Shown piece by piece: positions 1 through 5,504 of a DNA stretch of 10,362 bases. Within the stretch, counting starts at the first letter, position 1; every line of letters starts with the position of its first letter. The translations under genes were made by a program, and so were the position numbers. The notes beneath the pieces were generated by a model. It was not told where the DNA came from and ran no database searches. It was given only the letters and a program-made list of their open reading frames with translations. Origin of the DNA: Chlorobiales bacterium (GTDB taxonomy: Bacteria; Bacteroidota; Chlorobiia; Chlorobiales; Chlorobiaceae); contig JAKSDB010000238.1 in NCBI GenBank assembly GCA_022360415.1, positions 1 to 10,362 on the forward strand, given 5' to 3'.

Positions 1-543
1 CCCCAGAACTACCCGAAAGGAGCCTATGGTAAAGGGTTCGGTATTTATCCTCTGCCGGACGGCCTCGGCGATATCGCCGTCATCAACCTGCAGGGAAGAA
101 CGTTCATGTCGCCGATTGAATGTCCTTTCAGGACCGCCGACTGGGTTATCAAGCAGGTAAAGGAAAAAGCACGCTGCATTGTTGTCGACATGCACGCCGA
201 AGCGACGGCGGAAAAGATCGCGCTGGGCTGGTATCTTGATGGAAGAGTGTCTGCCGTTGTCGGCACCCATACCCATGTCCAGACAGCTGACGAACGCATC
301 CTTCCGAAAGGCACCGGGTACTGTTCCGACGCGGGAATGACCGGCCCGCACCACTCTGTCATCGGTATGCAGATAAAGTCCGCCACCGACCGCTTTCTCT
401 TCCAGACCCCGCACAAATACGAATGTGCCGAGGACGACGTCCACCTGTCGGCCATTCTGCTCCAGCTCGATCCGGAAACAGGGAAAACAACCGGTATCGA
501 AAGGCTCTTTTACCCGGAGTTCGACCGGGGAAACATCCTCTGA
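1..543 (+). CDS. YmdB-family metallophosphoesterase, 3' part
   Basis: The frame is open from the first base to a TGA at 541-543, giving the last 180 residues; the start lies upstream of the window. The protein belongs to the TIGR00282/YmdB family of calcineurin-like phosphoesterases. Characterised members hydrolyse 2',3'-cyclic nucleotides using two metal ions. Visible family motifs, numbered from the window edge, are VDMHAEATAEK (residues 62-72, His65), the GWYLDGRVSAVVGTHTHVQT block (76-95, His90 and His92 as likely metal ligands) and GMTGPHHSVIGM. The Asp/Asn ligands of the N-terminal half are off the window and cannot be checked. The family is about 260-270 residues long, so roughly a third is missing. 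The reading is intact to a normal C-terminus with no frameshift. Family assignment is firm. The physiological role (cyclic-nucleotide turnover, RNA-linked signalling) is not established for this organism. Confidence 0.93.
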   Translation, partial: PQNYPKGAYGKGFGIYPLPDGLGDIAVINLQGRTFMSPIECPFRTADWVIKQVKEKARCIVVDMHAEATAEKIALGWYLDGRVSAVVGTHTHVQTADERILPKGTGYCSDAGMTGPHHSVIGMQIKSATDRFLFQTPHKYECAEDDVHLSAILLQLDPETGKTTGIERLFYPEFDRGNIL

Positions 544-694
544 GCACTCATCAAAGCCTGGTACAGCTCCCCTTCCGACCTTCATACCCCACCGCTGCTT
601 CGACCTGTACACAGCTCCACCGTGAACAAACAATCACGTCGTCTTGTTTATTGTTGAAGTTGGTTGGTGTTGTTCAACACGCTTGTCGAAAGCC
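544..694. other. Intergenic region upstream of pirin, with small inverted repeats
   Basis: This 151-nt gap between the phosphoesterase stop and the pirin start holds no convincing ORF. It contains a possible hairpin with arms AAACAA (628-633) and TTGTTT (644-649). There is also a perfect 6-bp inverted repeat near the pirin start (667-680, listed separately) and a GTTG-rich stretch from about 651 to 674. No clear terminator follows the phosphoesterase gene and no good -35/-10 pair was found. Confidence 0.5.
667..680. promoter_or_regulatory. Perfect inverted repeat just upstream of pirin, possible operator
   Basis: GTGTTG (667-672) and CAACAC (675-680) are perfect reverse complements separated by TT, ending 14 nt before the chosen pirin ATG. 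Short dyads of this size and position are typical of repressor sites, but a local RNA hairpin is equally possible. No known regulator can be named from the sequence. Confidence 0.3.
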
Positions 695-1618
695 ATGGAA
701 AAGCCGAGATCTATTCAAAAAGTTTTCAAGAGCAAGCCGGTCACCGAAGGAGCGGGCATAAAACTCAAACGGGCATTCGGGTTCAGCCAGGTACCCCTTC
801 TCGATCCGTTTCTTCTCCTCGACGATTTCCGTTCCGGCAATCCCGCGGATTACCTGAAAGGCTTTCCATGGCACCCGCACCGTGGTATCGAGACGATTAC
901 CTACCTCCTTGAGGGAACTGTCGGTCATAAGGACAGCCTCGGTAACGAGGGAGTCATACACCCGGGTGACGTGCAATGGATGACGGCCGGAAGCGGAATC
1001 ATCCATGAAGAGATGCCGTTCGGCAATGAGAGGGGAAGCGTCGCCGGTTTCCAGCTCTGGGCGAACCTTCCTGCGTCACAGAAAATGACTGCTCCGCAAT
1101 ACAGGGACATCACCGCGGCGATGATTCCCGAAGTGAGCCTTGGGCACGGCATAACGGCCCGGATCATCTGTGGCCGGCTTCAAGGTTCCACGGGTCCCGT
1201 TGAAGGGATCGCCATCGATCCCGAATACCTCGACGTCACAATCCCGCCGGGAGCGACATGGAACCACCCGGTGAAGGACGGCTATACAATTTTTGCCTAT
1301 ATCATTGCAGGAAAAGGACTGTTCGGCCATGATACGGAACCGTTCTCTTTCGACACCCAGGGGGTCAGCTATTTCGATATGGAAACAGGGCCTTTTATGG
1401 AAAATGAAACCGTGGTGCTCTACAGCACGGACGGCGATCATATCCATGTTTCCACTGACGAGAGCCCGGTGAGGTTTCTGCTGCTTTCCGCCAAACCTCT
1501 GCGCGAACCCGTTGCCTGGCATGGCCCGATCGTTATGAACACCCGCAAAGAGCTCCAGACGGCTTTCGAGGAATACCATAGCGGAACTTTCCTCAGGGAA
1601 CACCAGGCAAAACCATGA
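695..1618 (+). CDS. Pirin family protein (bicupin)
   Basis: The 307-residue product is a full-length pirin, a cytoplasmic double-cupin protein. The N-terminal cupin (about residues 20-125) carries the iron-binding set: His60 and His62 in WHPHRGIET, then His104 and Glu106 in GIIHEE. The C-terminal pirin domain covers about 185-290 and ends in the usual LREPVAWHGPIVMNT block (269-283). Some bacterial pirins are quercetin 2,3-dioxygenases; others act as regulators. The substrate here is unknown. I chose the ATG at 695 over an in-frame ATG at 644 because the pirin homology begins around MEKPRSIQKVF and the extra 17 residues look like translated intergenic sequence. The Shine-Dalgarno for 695 is poor (GAAAG at 688-692, very close to the ATG). 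The gene is convergent with nadA. Its TGA falls in the outer tip of a degraded repeat element. Confidence 0.93.
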   Translation: MEKPRSIQKVFKSKPVTEGAGIKLKRAFGFSQVPLLDPFLLLDDFRSGNPADYLKGFPWHPHRGIETITYLLEGTVGHKDSLGNEGVIHPGDVQWMTAGSGIIHEEMPFGNERGSVAGFQLWANLPASQKMTAPQYRDITAAMIPEVSLGHGITARIICGRLQGSTGPVEGIAIDPEYLDVTIPPGATWNHPVKDGYTIFAYIIAGKGLFGHDTEPFSFDTQGVSYFDMETGPFMENETVVLYSTDGDHIHVSTDESPVRFLLLSAKPLREPVAWHGPIVMNTRKELQTAFEEYHSGTFLREHQAKP

Positions 1619-1745
1619 TCGCCGTGAAAAACCGTAGCGAAGGGTTCAGGGGAGAAACAGAAACAAGTGACGAGTAACGAGAAGATAGTCAATAGTGGAA
1701 GATAAGCGAGGATGCCTCAATAATGAGGTCTTTTGTTCAAGATCA
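1615..1745. repeat. Degenerate copy of the long palindromic element
   Basis: Bases 1615-1644 match the left end of the intact element (1812-1841) at 27 of 30 positions, sharing the uninterrupted string AACCGTAGCGAAGGG. A possible right end is TGTTCAAGATCA at 1734-1745, which fits the intact element's right tip with a 3-nt deletion. The interior has diverged, although AGTGACGAGTAACGAG near the middle loosely resembles the intact core. The pirin TGA (1616-1618) lies in its outer tip. The left end is well supported; the right boundary is tentative. Confidence 0.5.
1715..1734 (+). terminator. Weak hairpin plus T-run downstream of pirin
   Basis: CCTCA (1715-1719) and TGAGG (1724-1728) form a 5-bp stem with an ATAA loop, followed by TCTTTT. 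The shape fits a minimal intrinsic terminator for pirin, about 100 nt after its stop, but the stem is short and the T-run brief. The larger palindrome at 1813-1956 could serve instead. Confidence 0.3.
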
Positions 1746-1812
1746 AGGAGTGCTCAGAAGCCGAAGCGGATTACCATGATACCCACAAATCAATATTCGA
1801 TATTCTAAGAAA

Positions 1813-1956
1813 TGATCGCTTTGAATAACCGTAGCGAAGGGATAGAGTGCGAGGCGAACGGAGCGCAGGAACCGGAGTGTACACGAAGTACATGAGGATT
1901 CCGAGCACCGTTCAACGAAGCAATCGAGCCCTGTAGCAGGCTATTCAAGGCGATCA
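1813..1956. repeat. 144-bp imperfect palindromic element between convergent genes
   Basis: The two ends are inverted repeats: the left tip TGATCGCTTTGAATA (1813-1827) matches the reverse complement of the right tip TATTCAAGGCGATCA (1942-1956) at 14 of 15 bases. Inner pairs share the same centre near 1885: GAACGG (1856-1861) with CCGTTC (1908-1913), GGAA (1868-1871) with TTCC (1899-1902), and TGTAC (1878-1882) with GTACA (1888-1892) around an ACGAA loop. There is no ORF and no transposase. The last three bases are the nadA stop codon read on the minus strand. A MITE-like repeat, or a bidirectional terminator for pirin and nadA, are both reasonable readings. With the degraded copy it fills most of the 335-bp gap 1619-1953; bases 1746-1812 hold nothing I recognise. 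Confidence 0.7.
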
Positions 1957-2916
1957 GGACATTTCGAGCATGCGCTGGATGGACCTCAGCGCCGCCTTCC
2001 GCAGCGGTTCTTCGACGACGATCCTCGGAGCACGGTTTTCCATGCACTTCCAGAGCTTCTCAAGGGTATTCTGCTTCATCTGTGTGCAAGTGCTCCAGGG
2101 GCTGGAAGCATCCTTCGGGGCCGGAATGAATGTTTTTTCAGGGGAACGTTTCCGCATCTCATATAATATACCCGGTTCCGTGGCGACAATGAAGGTTGTG
2201 CCGGGTCTTTCCTCGGCATACTTCAGAAGCCCGCTGGTGGAGCCAACGAAATCTGCGTGCCGCAGCAGCTCCTCGCGGCATTCCGGATGAGCGATCAGTT
2301 CCGCTCCCGGGTGCTCTTCAACGGTTTTTTTTATAGTCTCCCAGTCGAATGCCTCGTGAACATAACAGTAACCCTGCCAGATGATCATCTCCCGGCCAAG
2401 CTTCTTCATCACGTAATTGCCCAGGTTTCTGTCGGGCCCGAAGATTATCTCCTTGTCTTCAGGGATTTGACGAACGATACGCTCGGCGTTGGAAGAGGTG
2501 CAGATCACGTCCGACTCGGCCTTGACCTCAGCCGTGGAGTTGATATAACTTATGACAACGGCACCGGGGTGTTCCGCCTTGAAAGCCCTGAAATCGTCAG
2601 TCGGACAACTGTCAGCAAGCGGACATCCGGCACGGTCGTCCGGCATGAGCACGAGCTTGTCGGGATTGAGGATGCTTGCGGTCTCTCCCATGAAGTAAAC
2701 GCCGGCAAAAACGATCACCTCCGCGTCGGTACTCTCCGCCGCCCGGGCAAGGGCAAGGCTGTCACCAACAATATCAGCAACGTCCTGGACCTCCGGAACC
2801 GTATAGTAGTGGGCAAGAACTATTGCCCGCATCTCTTTTTTCAGCTGTTCAATCCTCCCGGCAAGCTCTTCTTTCCCCATACCGGGCGATGTATCGTTGT
2901 GTGTTCCTGCTGTCAT
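1954..2916 (-). CDS. nadA: Quinolinate synthase NadA
   Basis: This 320-residue protein condenses iminoaspartate (from NadB) with dihydroxyacetone phosphate to give quinolinate, the first ring intermediate of de novo NAD synthesis. The three cysteines that hold the oxygen-sensitive [4Fe-4S] cluster are all present: Cys98 in AGCPLADSCP, Cys184 in WQGYCYVHE and Cys277 in STCTQMKQNT. The family motif LAHYYTVPEVQDVAD (34-48) and the HPE of AHPEC (His210, Glu212) are intact. Length fits the shorter NadA class of about 300 residues. The ATG at 2916 is the only in-frame start before an upstream TAA, though Met13 is a possible internal start. A strong AGGAGG lies 18 nt upstream, an unusually long spacing. 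The gene follows the groES-like gene on the same strand after 124 bp containing a hairpin repeat. nadB and nadC are not in the window. Confidence 0.97.
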   Translation of the reverse strand: MTAGTHNDTSPGMGKEELAGRIEQLKKEMRAIVLAHYYTVPEVQDVADIVGDSLALARAAESTDAEVIVFAGVYFMGETASILNPDKLVLMPDDRAGCPLADSCPTDDFRAFKAEHPGAVVISYINSTAEVKAESDVICTSSNAERIVRQIPEDKEIIFGPDRNLGNYVMKKLGREMIIWQGYCYVHEAFDWETIKKTVEEHPGAELIAHPECREELLRHADFVGSTSGLLKYAEERPGTTFIVATEPGILYEMRKRSPEKTFIPAPKDASSPWSTCTQMKQNTLEKLWKCMENRAPRIVVEEPLRKAALRSIQRMLEMS

Positions 2917-2934
2917 GACAAACCAAAATAATTA

Positions 2935-2940
2935 CCTCCT
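2935..2940 (-). promoter_or_regulatory. Shine-Dalgarno of nadA, distant and partly inside a hairpin repeat
   Basis: Read on the minus strand, 2940-2935 is a perfect AGGAGG. Its first three bases (2940-2938) are also the last three bases of the 36-nt hairpin repeat, where they would pair with the CCT at 2973-2971 (minus strand). The gap to the ATG is 18 nt, longer than the usual 5-9, and contains an in-frame TAA. No other start codon lies nearer in that frame. Confidence 0.6.
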
Positions 2941-2973
2941 AAACTGAGCGTTTCAGCAAATGCTCAATTTAGG
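2938..2973. repeat. 36-nt hairpin repeat, copy A
   Basis: The left arm is CCTAAACTGAGCGTTT, the loop is CAGC and the right arm is AAATGCTCAATTTAGG. The 16 arm positions give 14 Watson-Crick pairs, one G-T wobble and one mismatch. This is the best-preserved copy of a family seen three or four times in the window. It sits in the groES-like/nadA gap, directly upstream of the nadA Shine-Dalgarno. Confidence 0.8.
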
Positions 2974-3040
2974 CACCTCATAATCCGCTCAGACAGAAAC
3001 GGTACTATCATTACCAGTTCCACTGCGTTAAAGGAGAGGA

Positions 3041-3424
3041 TCATTTCAAATAGTATTCAAGCTCATCGTCCTCCCGGATAAGGAGAAGTATAGCCGCATG
3101 CGGGATAATGAGAAATTTTTCCCCCTCATACTCAATCTCGTGCGCACTGCTCTGGATAAATATCGCCAGGTCGCCGACCTTTGCCTGGAGCGGAATGTAC
3201 TGGGGAGTTGATATCTCCTGCATCCATGGCTCATCGCTTTCCGGCGGAGGGCCGACCGGGTAACCCGGGCCGATTTTCAGCACGTAACCGCTCTGGATTT
3301 TCTCTTTTTCCTGAACGCCGGGTGGTAGATAGATGCCTGATTTTGTCCGGTCGTCGCCCGATCTCGGCCTGACGAGCACCCTGTCTCCTACAACAACAAA
3401 TTTGTCAGTTATGTTTAAACTCAT
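3041..3424 (-). CDS. GroES-like (Cpn10 fold) protein, non-canonical
   Basis: The 127-residue product has the Cpn10 layout. An N-terminal strand VVVGDRVLVRPRSGD is followed by a mobile-loop-like TKSGIYLPP (27-35), then EKEKIQSGYVLKIGPG (39-54), KVGDLAIF (82-89), and the closing YEGEKFLIIPHAAILLLI (99-116). Canonical GroES is about 95 residues. The extra length is a proline-rich insert at about 55-80 in the roof-loop region, plus an acidic C-terminal tail. No groEL lies nearby, so this is probably a paralogue, not the main co-chaperonin; whether it caps GroEL is unknown. The ATG at 3424 has AGG 7 nt upstream (minus strand 3434-3432), supplied by the edge of a degraded hairpin repeat. It may be co-transcribed with nadA. 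Confidence 0.85.
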   Translation of the reverse strand: MSLNITDKFVVVGDRVLVRPRSGDDRTKSGIYLPPGVQEKEKIQSGYVLKIGPGYPVGPPPESDEPWMQEISTPQYIPLQAKVGDLAIFIQSSAHEIEYEGEKFLIIPHAAILLLIREDDELEYYLK

Positions 3425-3431
3425 AATTTTA

Positions 3432-3467
3432 CCTGAACTGAGCGTTTCAACGTATGTTCAATAGCAA
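3432..3467. repeat. 36-nt hairpin repeat, degraded copy B
   Basis: The left arm CCTGAACTGAGCGTTT differs from copy A at one base. The loop is CAAC and the right side retains only ATGTTCAAT of the expected arm. The left edge (CCT at 3432-3434) reads AGG on the minus strand, 7 nt from the ATG of the groES-like gene, and is the only Shine-Dalgarno candidate there. Confidence 0.6.
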
Positions 3468-3490
3468 GCGCCCTACAATCAATACCTGCT

Positions 3491-3508
3491 ATCCCGATCA
3501 CTCGGGAT
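3491..3508. repeat. Perfect 7-bp hairpin
   Basis: ATCCCGA (3491-3497) and TCGGGAT (3502-3508) are perfect reverse complements around TCAC. On either strand it is not followed directly by a long T-run, so a terminator role is uncertain. It lies between the two repeat halves at 3432-3449 and 3508-3532. Confidence 0.6.
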
Positions 3509-3532
3509 TTCAGGCAATCGCTCAATTTTTGG
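3508..3532. repeat. Right half of the 36-nt hairpin repeat (copy D)
   Basis: TTTCAGGCAATCGCTCAATT (3508-3527) matches the centre and right arm of copy C with one extra G and one substitution. The expected left arm is not adjacent; the bases before it are the hairpin at 3491-3508. It may be an independent half-copy, or the right half of copy B separated by an insertion. Confidence 0.45.
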
Positions 3533-3632
3533 TTGCAGTGCATCCCTGTACGCCGCTGTGAACCGGTAAATTTAATAAAATCAGGGTGCCTGCCAAATCA
3601 ACCGGACCCGTATGAGCCAAAGGAAGAGATTC

Positions 3633-3680
3633 ATGTATTGCTGCTTCGTCAGCCATTTTTTTTCGGCACATGGAACATAA
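3633..3680 (+). CDS. Possible 15-residue leader ORF overlapping the CDF transporter start
   Basis: An ATG at 3633 with a good purine-rich site AAAGGAAGAG (3619-3628) reads MYCCFVSHFFSAHGT and stops at TAA 3678-3680, overlapping the transporter's ATG at 3670 in another frame. It contains a run of eight T (3656-3663). The transporter's own ATG has no Shine-Dalgarno, so translation of this ORF could be coupled to it. Alternatively, one T fewer would place this ATG in frame with the transporter and make it the true start. Confidence 0.3.
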   Translation: MYCCFVSHFFSAHGT

Positions 3681-4584
3681 CGAAAGGGTACGCTCTGAAC
3701 AACACTTCAGGGGTATCAGGGCGAAAAAGGGGTTGAAATTCGCGGTTGTTGTCACGGCGGCTATCTTCCTTGTCGAGCTTTTTGGCGGCTGGCTTTCCGG
3801 AAGCCTTGCTCTTATTGCCGATGCGGGACATATGGCCAGTGACCTTTTCGCCCTGCTGATCGGTTTTCTCGCTATCAGGTTCAGTGTAAAACCCTCGACG
3901 AAGCAACGTTCATACGGATATTTCCGGCTTGAAATTCTGGCTGCCCTGATAAACGGGGTGATCCTCTGTATCGTTGCGCTTTTTATCGTTATCGAAGCAT
4001 GGAAACGTATTTCCATACCAAAGGAAATAGCCACACCGGAAATGCTTGCTTTCGGCGCTATCGGCCTTGTGGCAAATATCGTCAATGCCGCCCTGCTCAG
4101 AAAGGAAAAGGATAGCAGCGTTAACGTCAAGGCAGCTTATATTCATATATTGAGTGACCTTGCCGGTTCCTTAGGCGTCGTCGGAGGAGCTCTGCTCATT
4201 CAGTTGACCGGATGGATGGCCGTGGACAGCTTTATCAGTCTGTTTATAGCCGTGCTGATTGTGAAAAGCGCCCTGAACATTATTGACGAGGCCGTCAATG
4301 TTCTGATGGAATCGGTCCCGAAAGAGCTCAGCATCGAGGAAATAGAAAAAACGCTGCTGGGTTTCGACCATGTTGAGAGCCTGCATGACCTGCATGTCTG
4401 GTCACTGACAAGCGGCGTCAACGCACTGAGCTGCCATCTGTTGGTTGACGATCCCTCGAATGGGCAGCACCTTCTTGAACCTGTCCATAGAGAGTTAAAG
4501 GAAAAGTTTAATATTGATCACGTGACGATCCAGCTTGAGAGAACAGATTCCATGAAAGGTACTATGACAAACGACCCCCGCTGA
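3670..4584 (+). CDS. Cation diffusion facilitator (CDF) metal exporter, CzcD/ZitB-like
   Basis: The 304-residue inner-membrane protein exports divalent metal, most likely Zn2+, in exchange for protons. Six hydrophobic segments can be drawn at roughly 24-42, 45-70, 92-110, 124-143, 157-178 and 185-204. The transport-site residues characteristic of zinc CDFs are present: His54 and Asp58 in DAGHMASD (TM2), and His159 and Asp163 in HILSDLAGS (TM5). A cytoplasmic ferredoxin-like domain (about 212-292) carries LHDLHVWSL and CHLLV, typical of CzcD relatives. The His-rich loop between TM4 and TM5 seen in many homologues is lacking, replaced by RKEKDSSVNVKA. The ATG at 3670 has no Shine-Dalgarno; see the leader ORF at 3633. 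The stop is 8 nt before mreC, so the two are probably co-transcribed. Zinc specificity is inferred from the HD-HD site. Confidence 0.93.
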   Translation: MEHNERVRSEQHFRGIRAKKGLKFAVVVTAAIFLVELFGGWLSGSLALIADAGHMASDLFALLIGFLAIRFSVKPSTKQRSYGYFRLEILAALINGVILCIVALFIVIEAWKRISIPKEIATPEMLAFGAIGLVANIVNAALLRKEKDSSVNVKAAYIHILSDLAGSLGVVGGALLIQLTGWMAVDSFISLFIAVLIVKSALNIIDEAVNVLMESVPKELSIEEIEKTLLGFDHVESLHDLHVWSLTSGVNALSCHLLVDDPSNGQHLLEPVHRELKEKFNIDHVTIQLERTDSMKGTMTNDPR

Positions 4585-4592
4585 CCGCAAAT

Positions 4593-5453
4593 GTGTTGAA
4601 GTTGATCAAATTTTTCGGCAATAACAACGCCTACCTGCTTCTTCTGCTCTACTGCGGTATTGCCTGGATGCTGATCCGGTTTGAAAAAAGTGACCCGGTT
4701 AATAATCTCCAGGCTCGCAGCACCGAGCTCAGAGCAGCATTTTCACAAAGCCTCAGCGATCTGGGGCACTACTTCAGCCTGAAAGAAGAAAATGAAAAGC
4801 TGGCGCTCCAGAACTCTTCACTTCTGGGCCAGATTATTCATAAAAACAATATGCTGAGGGATTCGGCGGACATCAAACACCTTGACGAGTTTGTAGAAAA
4901 CCGTCCTGTAAAGCTGATTTCCGCCCGGGTAGTTGACCGCAGGTTCGACACAAGGGAAAACATCCTGATTATCAATGCGGGCAGAAACCAGGGCATAAAA
5001 AAGGATATGGCAGTACTTACTCCCGACGGCCTTGTTGGAAGGGTTGTTCTGGTGTCAGACAATTTTGCGAAAGTTATGCCTGTAATCCATTCGGAATTCG
5101 GCGTAAGCGTCTTTTCCGACAGCAACAATACTCACGGGGTTCTGAGGTGGAACGGTAAAGAGGAACAGACAGCACAAATGCATTACGTGCCTGTAAGCAG
5201 CCCGATCCTGACCGGGGAAACGGTTCATACGACTGATTTCAGTACTTTTGCGTTTCGCGGGATACCGGTAGGGCAAATTGTTGAAATCACACCCGATAAA
5301 CAGTTTTACCGGATCAATGTCCGGCTCGGCGTCAATTTCTCTACCCTGAGCCATGTCCTGGTAGCAGAAAAAACAACCGATCCGGAAAAGGTCGAGATCA
5401 TAAAGGACAACCCGGCTGAAGGCGAAAACAGCCCGCGGGAAAGCAATCCCTGA
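4593..5453 (+). CDS. mreC: Rod shape-determining protein MreC
   Basis: This 286-residue bitopic inner-membrane protein links the MreB/MreD elongation machinery to PBP2 in the periplasm. After a short cytoplasmic start there is one membrane segment (about 13-28). A predicted coiled coil follows (about 36-95, with KEENEKLALQNSSL), then the two beta-domains marked by INAGRNQGIKKDMAVLTPDGLVGRV (127-151) and FRGIPVGQIVEI (221-232). The start is a GTG at 4593; the ATG overlapping it at 4591 is out of frame and stops at once. No clear Shine-Dalgarno is seen, so re-initiation from the CDF stop 8 nt upstream is plausible. The C-terminal 25 residues are charged and poorly conserved, as is usual. mreB is not immediately upstream. 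Confidence 0.96.
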   Translation: MLKLIKFFGNNNAYLLLLLYCGIAWMLIRFEKSDPVNNLQARSTELRAAFSQSLSDLGHYFSLKEENEKLALQNSSLLGQIIHKNNMLRDSADIKHLDEFVENRPVKLISARVVDRRFDTRENILIINAGRNQGIKKDMAVLTPDGLVGRVVLVSDNFAKVMPVIHSEFGVSVFSDSNNTHGVLRWNGKEEQTAQMHYVPVSSPILTGETVHTTDFSTFAFRGIPVGQIVEITPDKQFYRINVRLGVNFSTLSHVLVAEKTTDPEKVEIIKDNPAEGENSPRESNP

Positions 5454-5504
5454 GTCCTTTGAAAGGGAAACCGCCGATCAAGTCAAGAAACCTTACAAGA
5501 AACC

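Larger units (their letters stand above)
3425..3669. other. Divergent intergenic region between the groES-like gene and the CDF transporter
   Basis: These 245 nt must hold the promoters for both directions, but I could not identify a convincing -35/-10 pair on either strand. The part nearest the groES-like gene is occupied by hairpin-repeat remnants (3432-3467 and 3508-3532) and a perfect 7-bp hairpin (3491-3508). The part nearest the transporter contains an AT-rich patch (about 3566-3582) and a short leader ORF (3633-3680). Confidence 0.5.

Noticed and set aside
644..694. Upstream ATG at 644 as the pirin start
   Set aside because: The added 17 residues (MFIVEVGWCCSTRLSKA) read through a GTTG-rich intergenic tract and are unlike pirin N-termini; family similarity starts at the ATG at 695.
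1076..1603. A 175-codon minus-strand open frame opposite pirin
   Set aside because: The plus strand encodes a complete pirin with all metal ligands; the antisense frame has no family features.
2257..2931. A 224-codon plus-strand open frame opposite nadA
   Set aside because: It is antisense to a gene with all NadA motifs intact, shows no recognisable domain, and is best explained as a shadow of nadA codon usage.
2938..3532. CRISPR array made of the 36-nt repeats
   Set aside because: The copies are palindromic over their full length, irregularly spaced by hundreds to thousands of bases and separated by genes; there are no spacers and no cas genes.
3522..4130. A 202-codon minus-strand open frame opposite the CDF transporter
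   Set aside because: It lies antisense to a clearly conserved membrane transporter; its apparent composition is a by-product of hydrophobic codons on the other strand.
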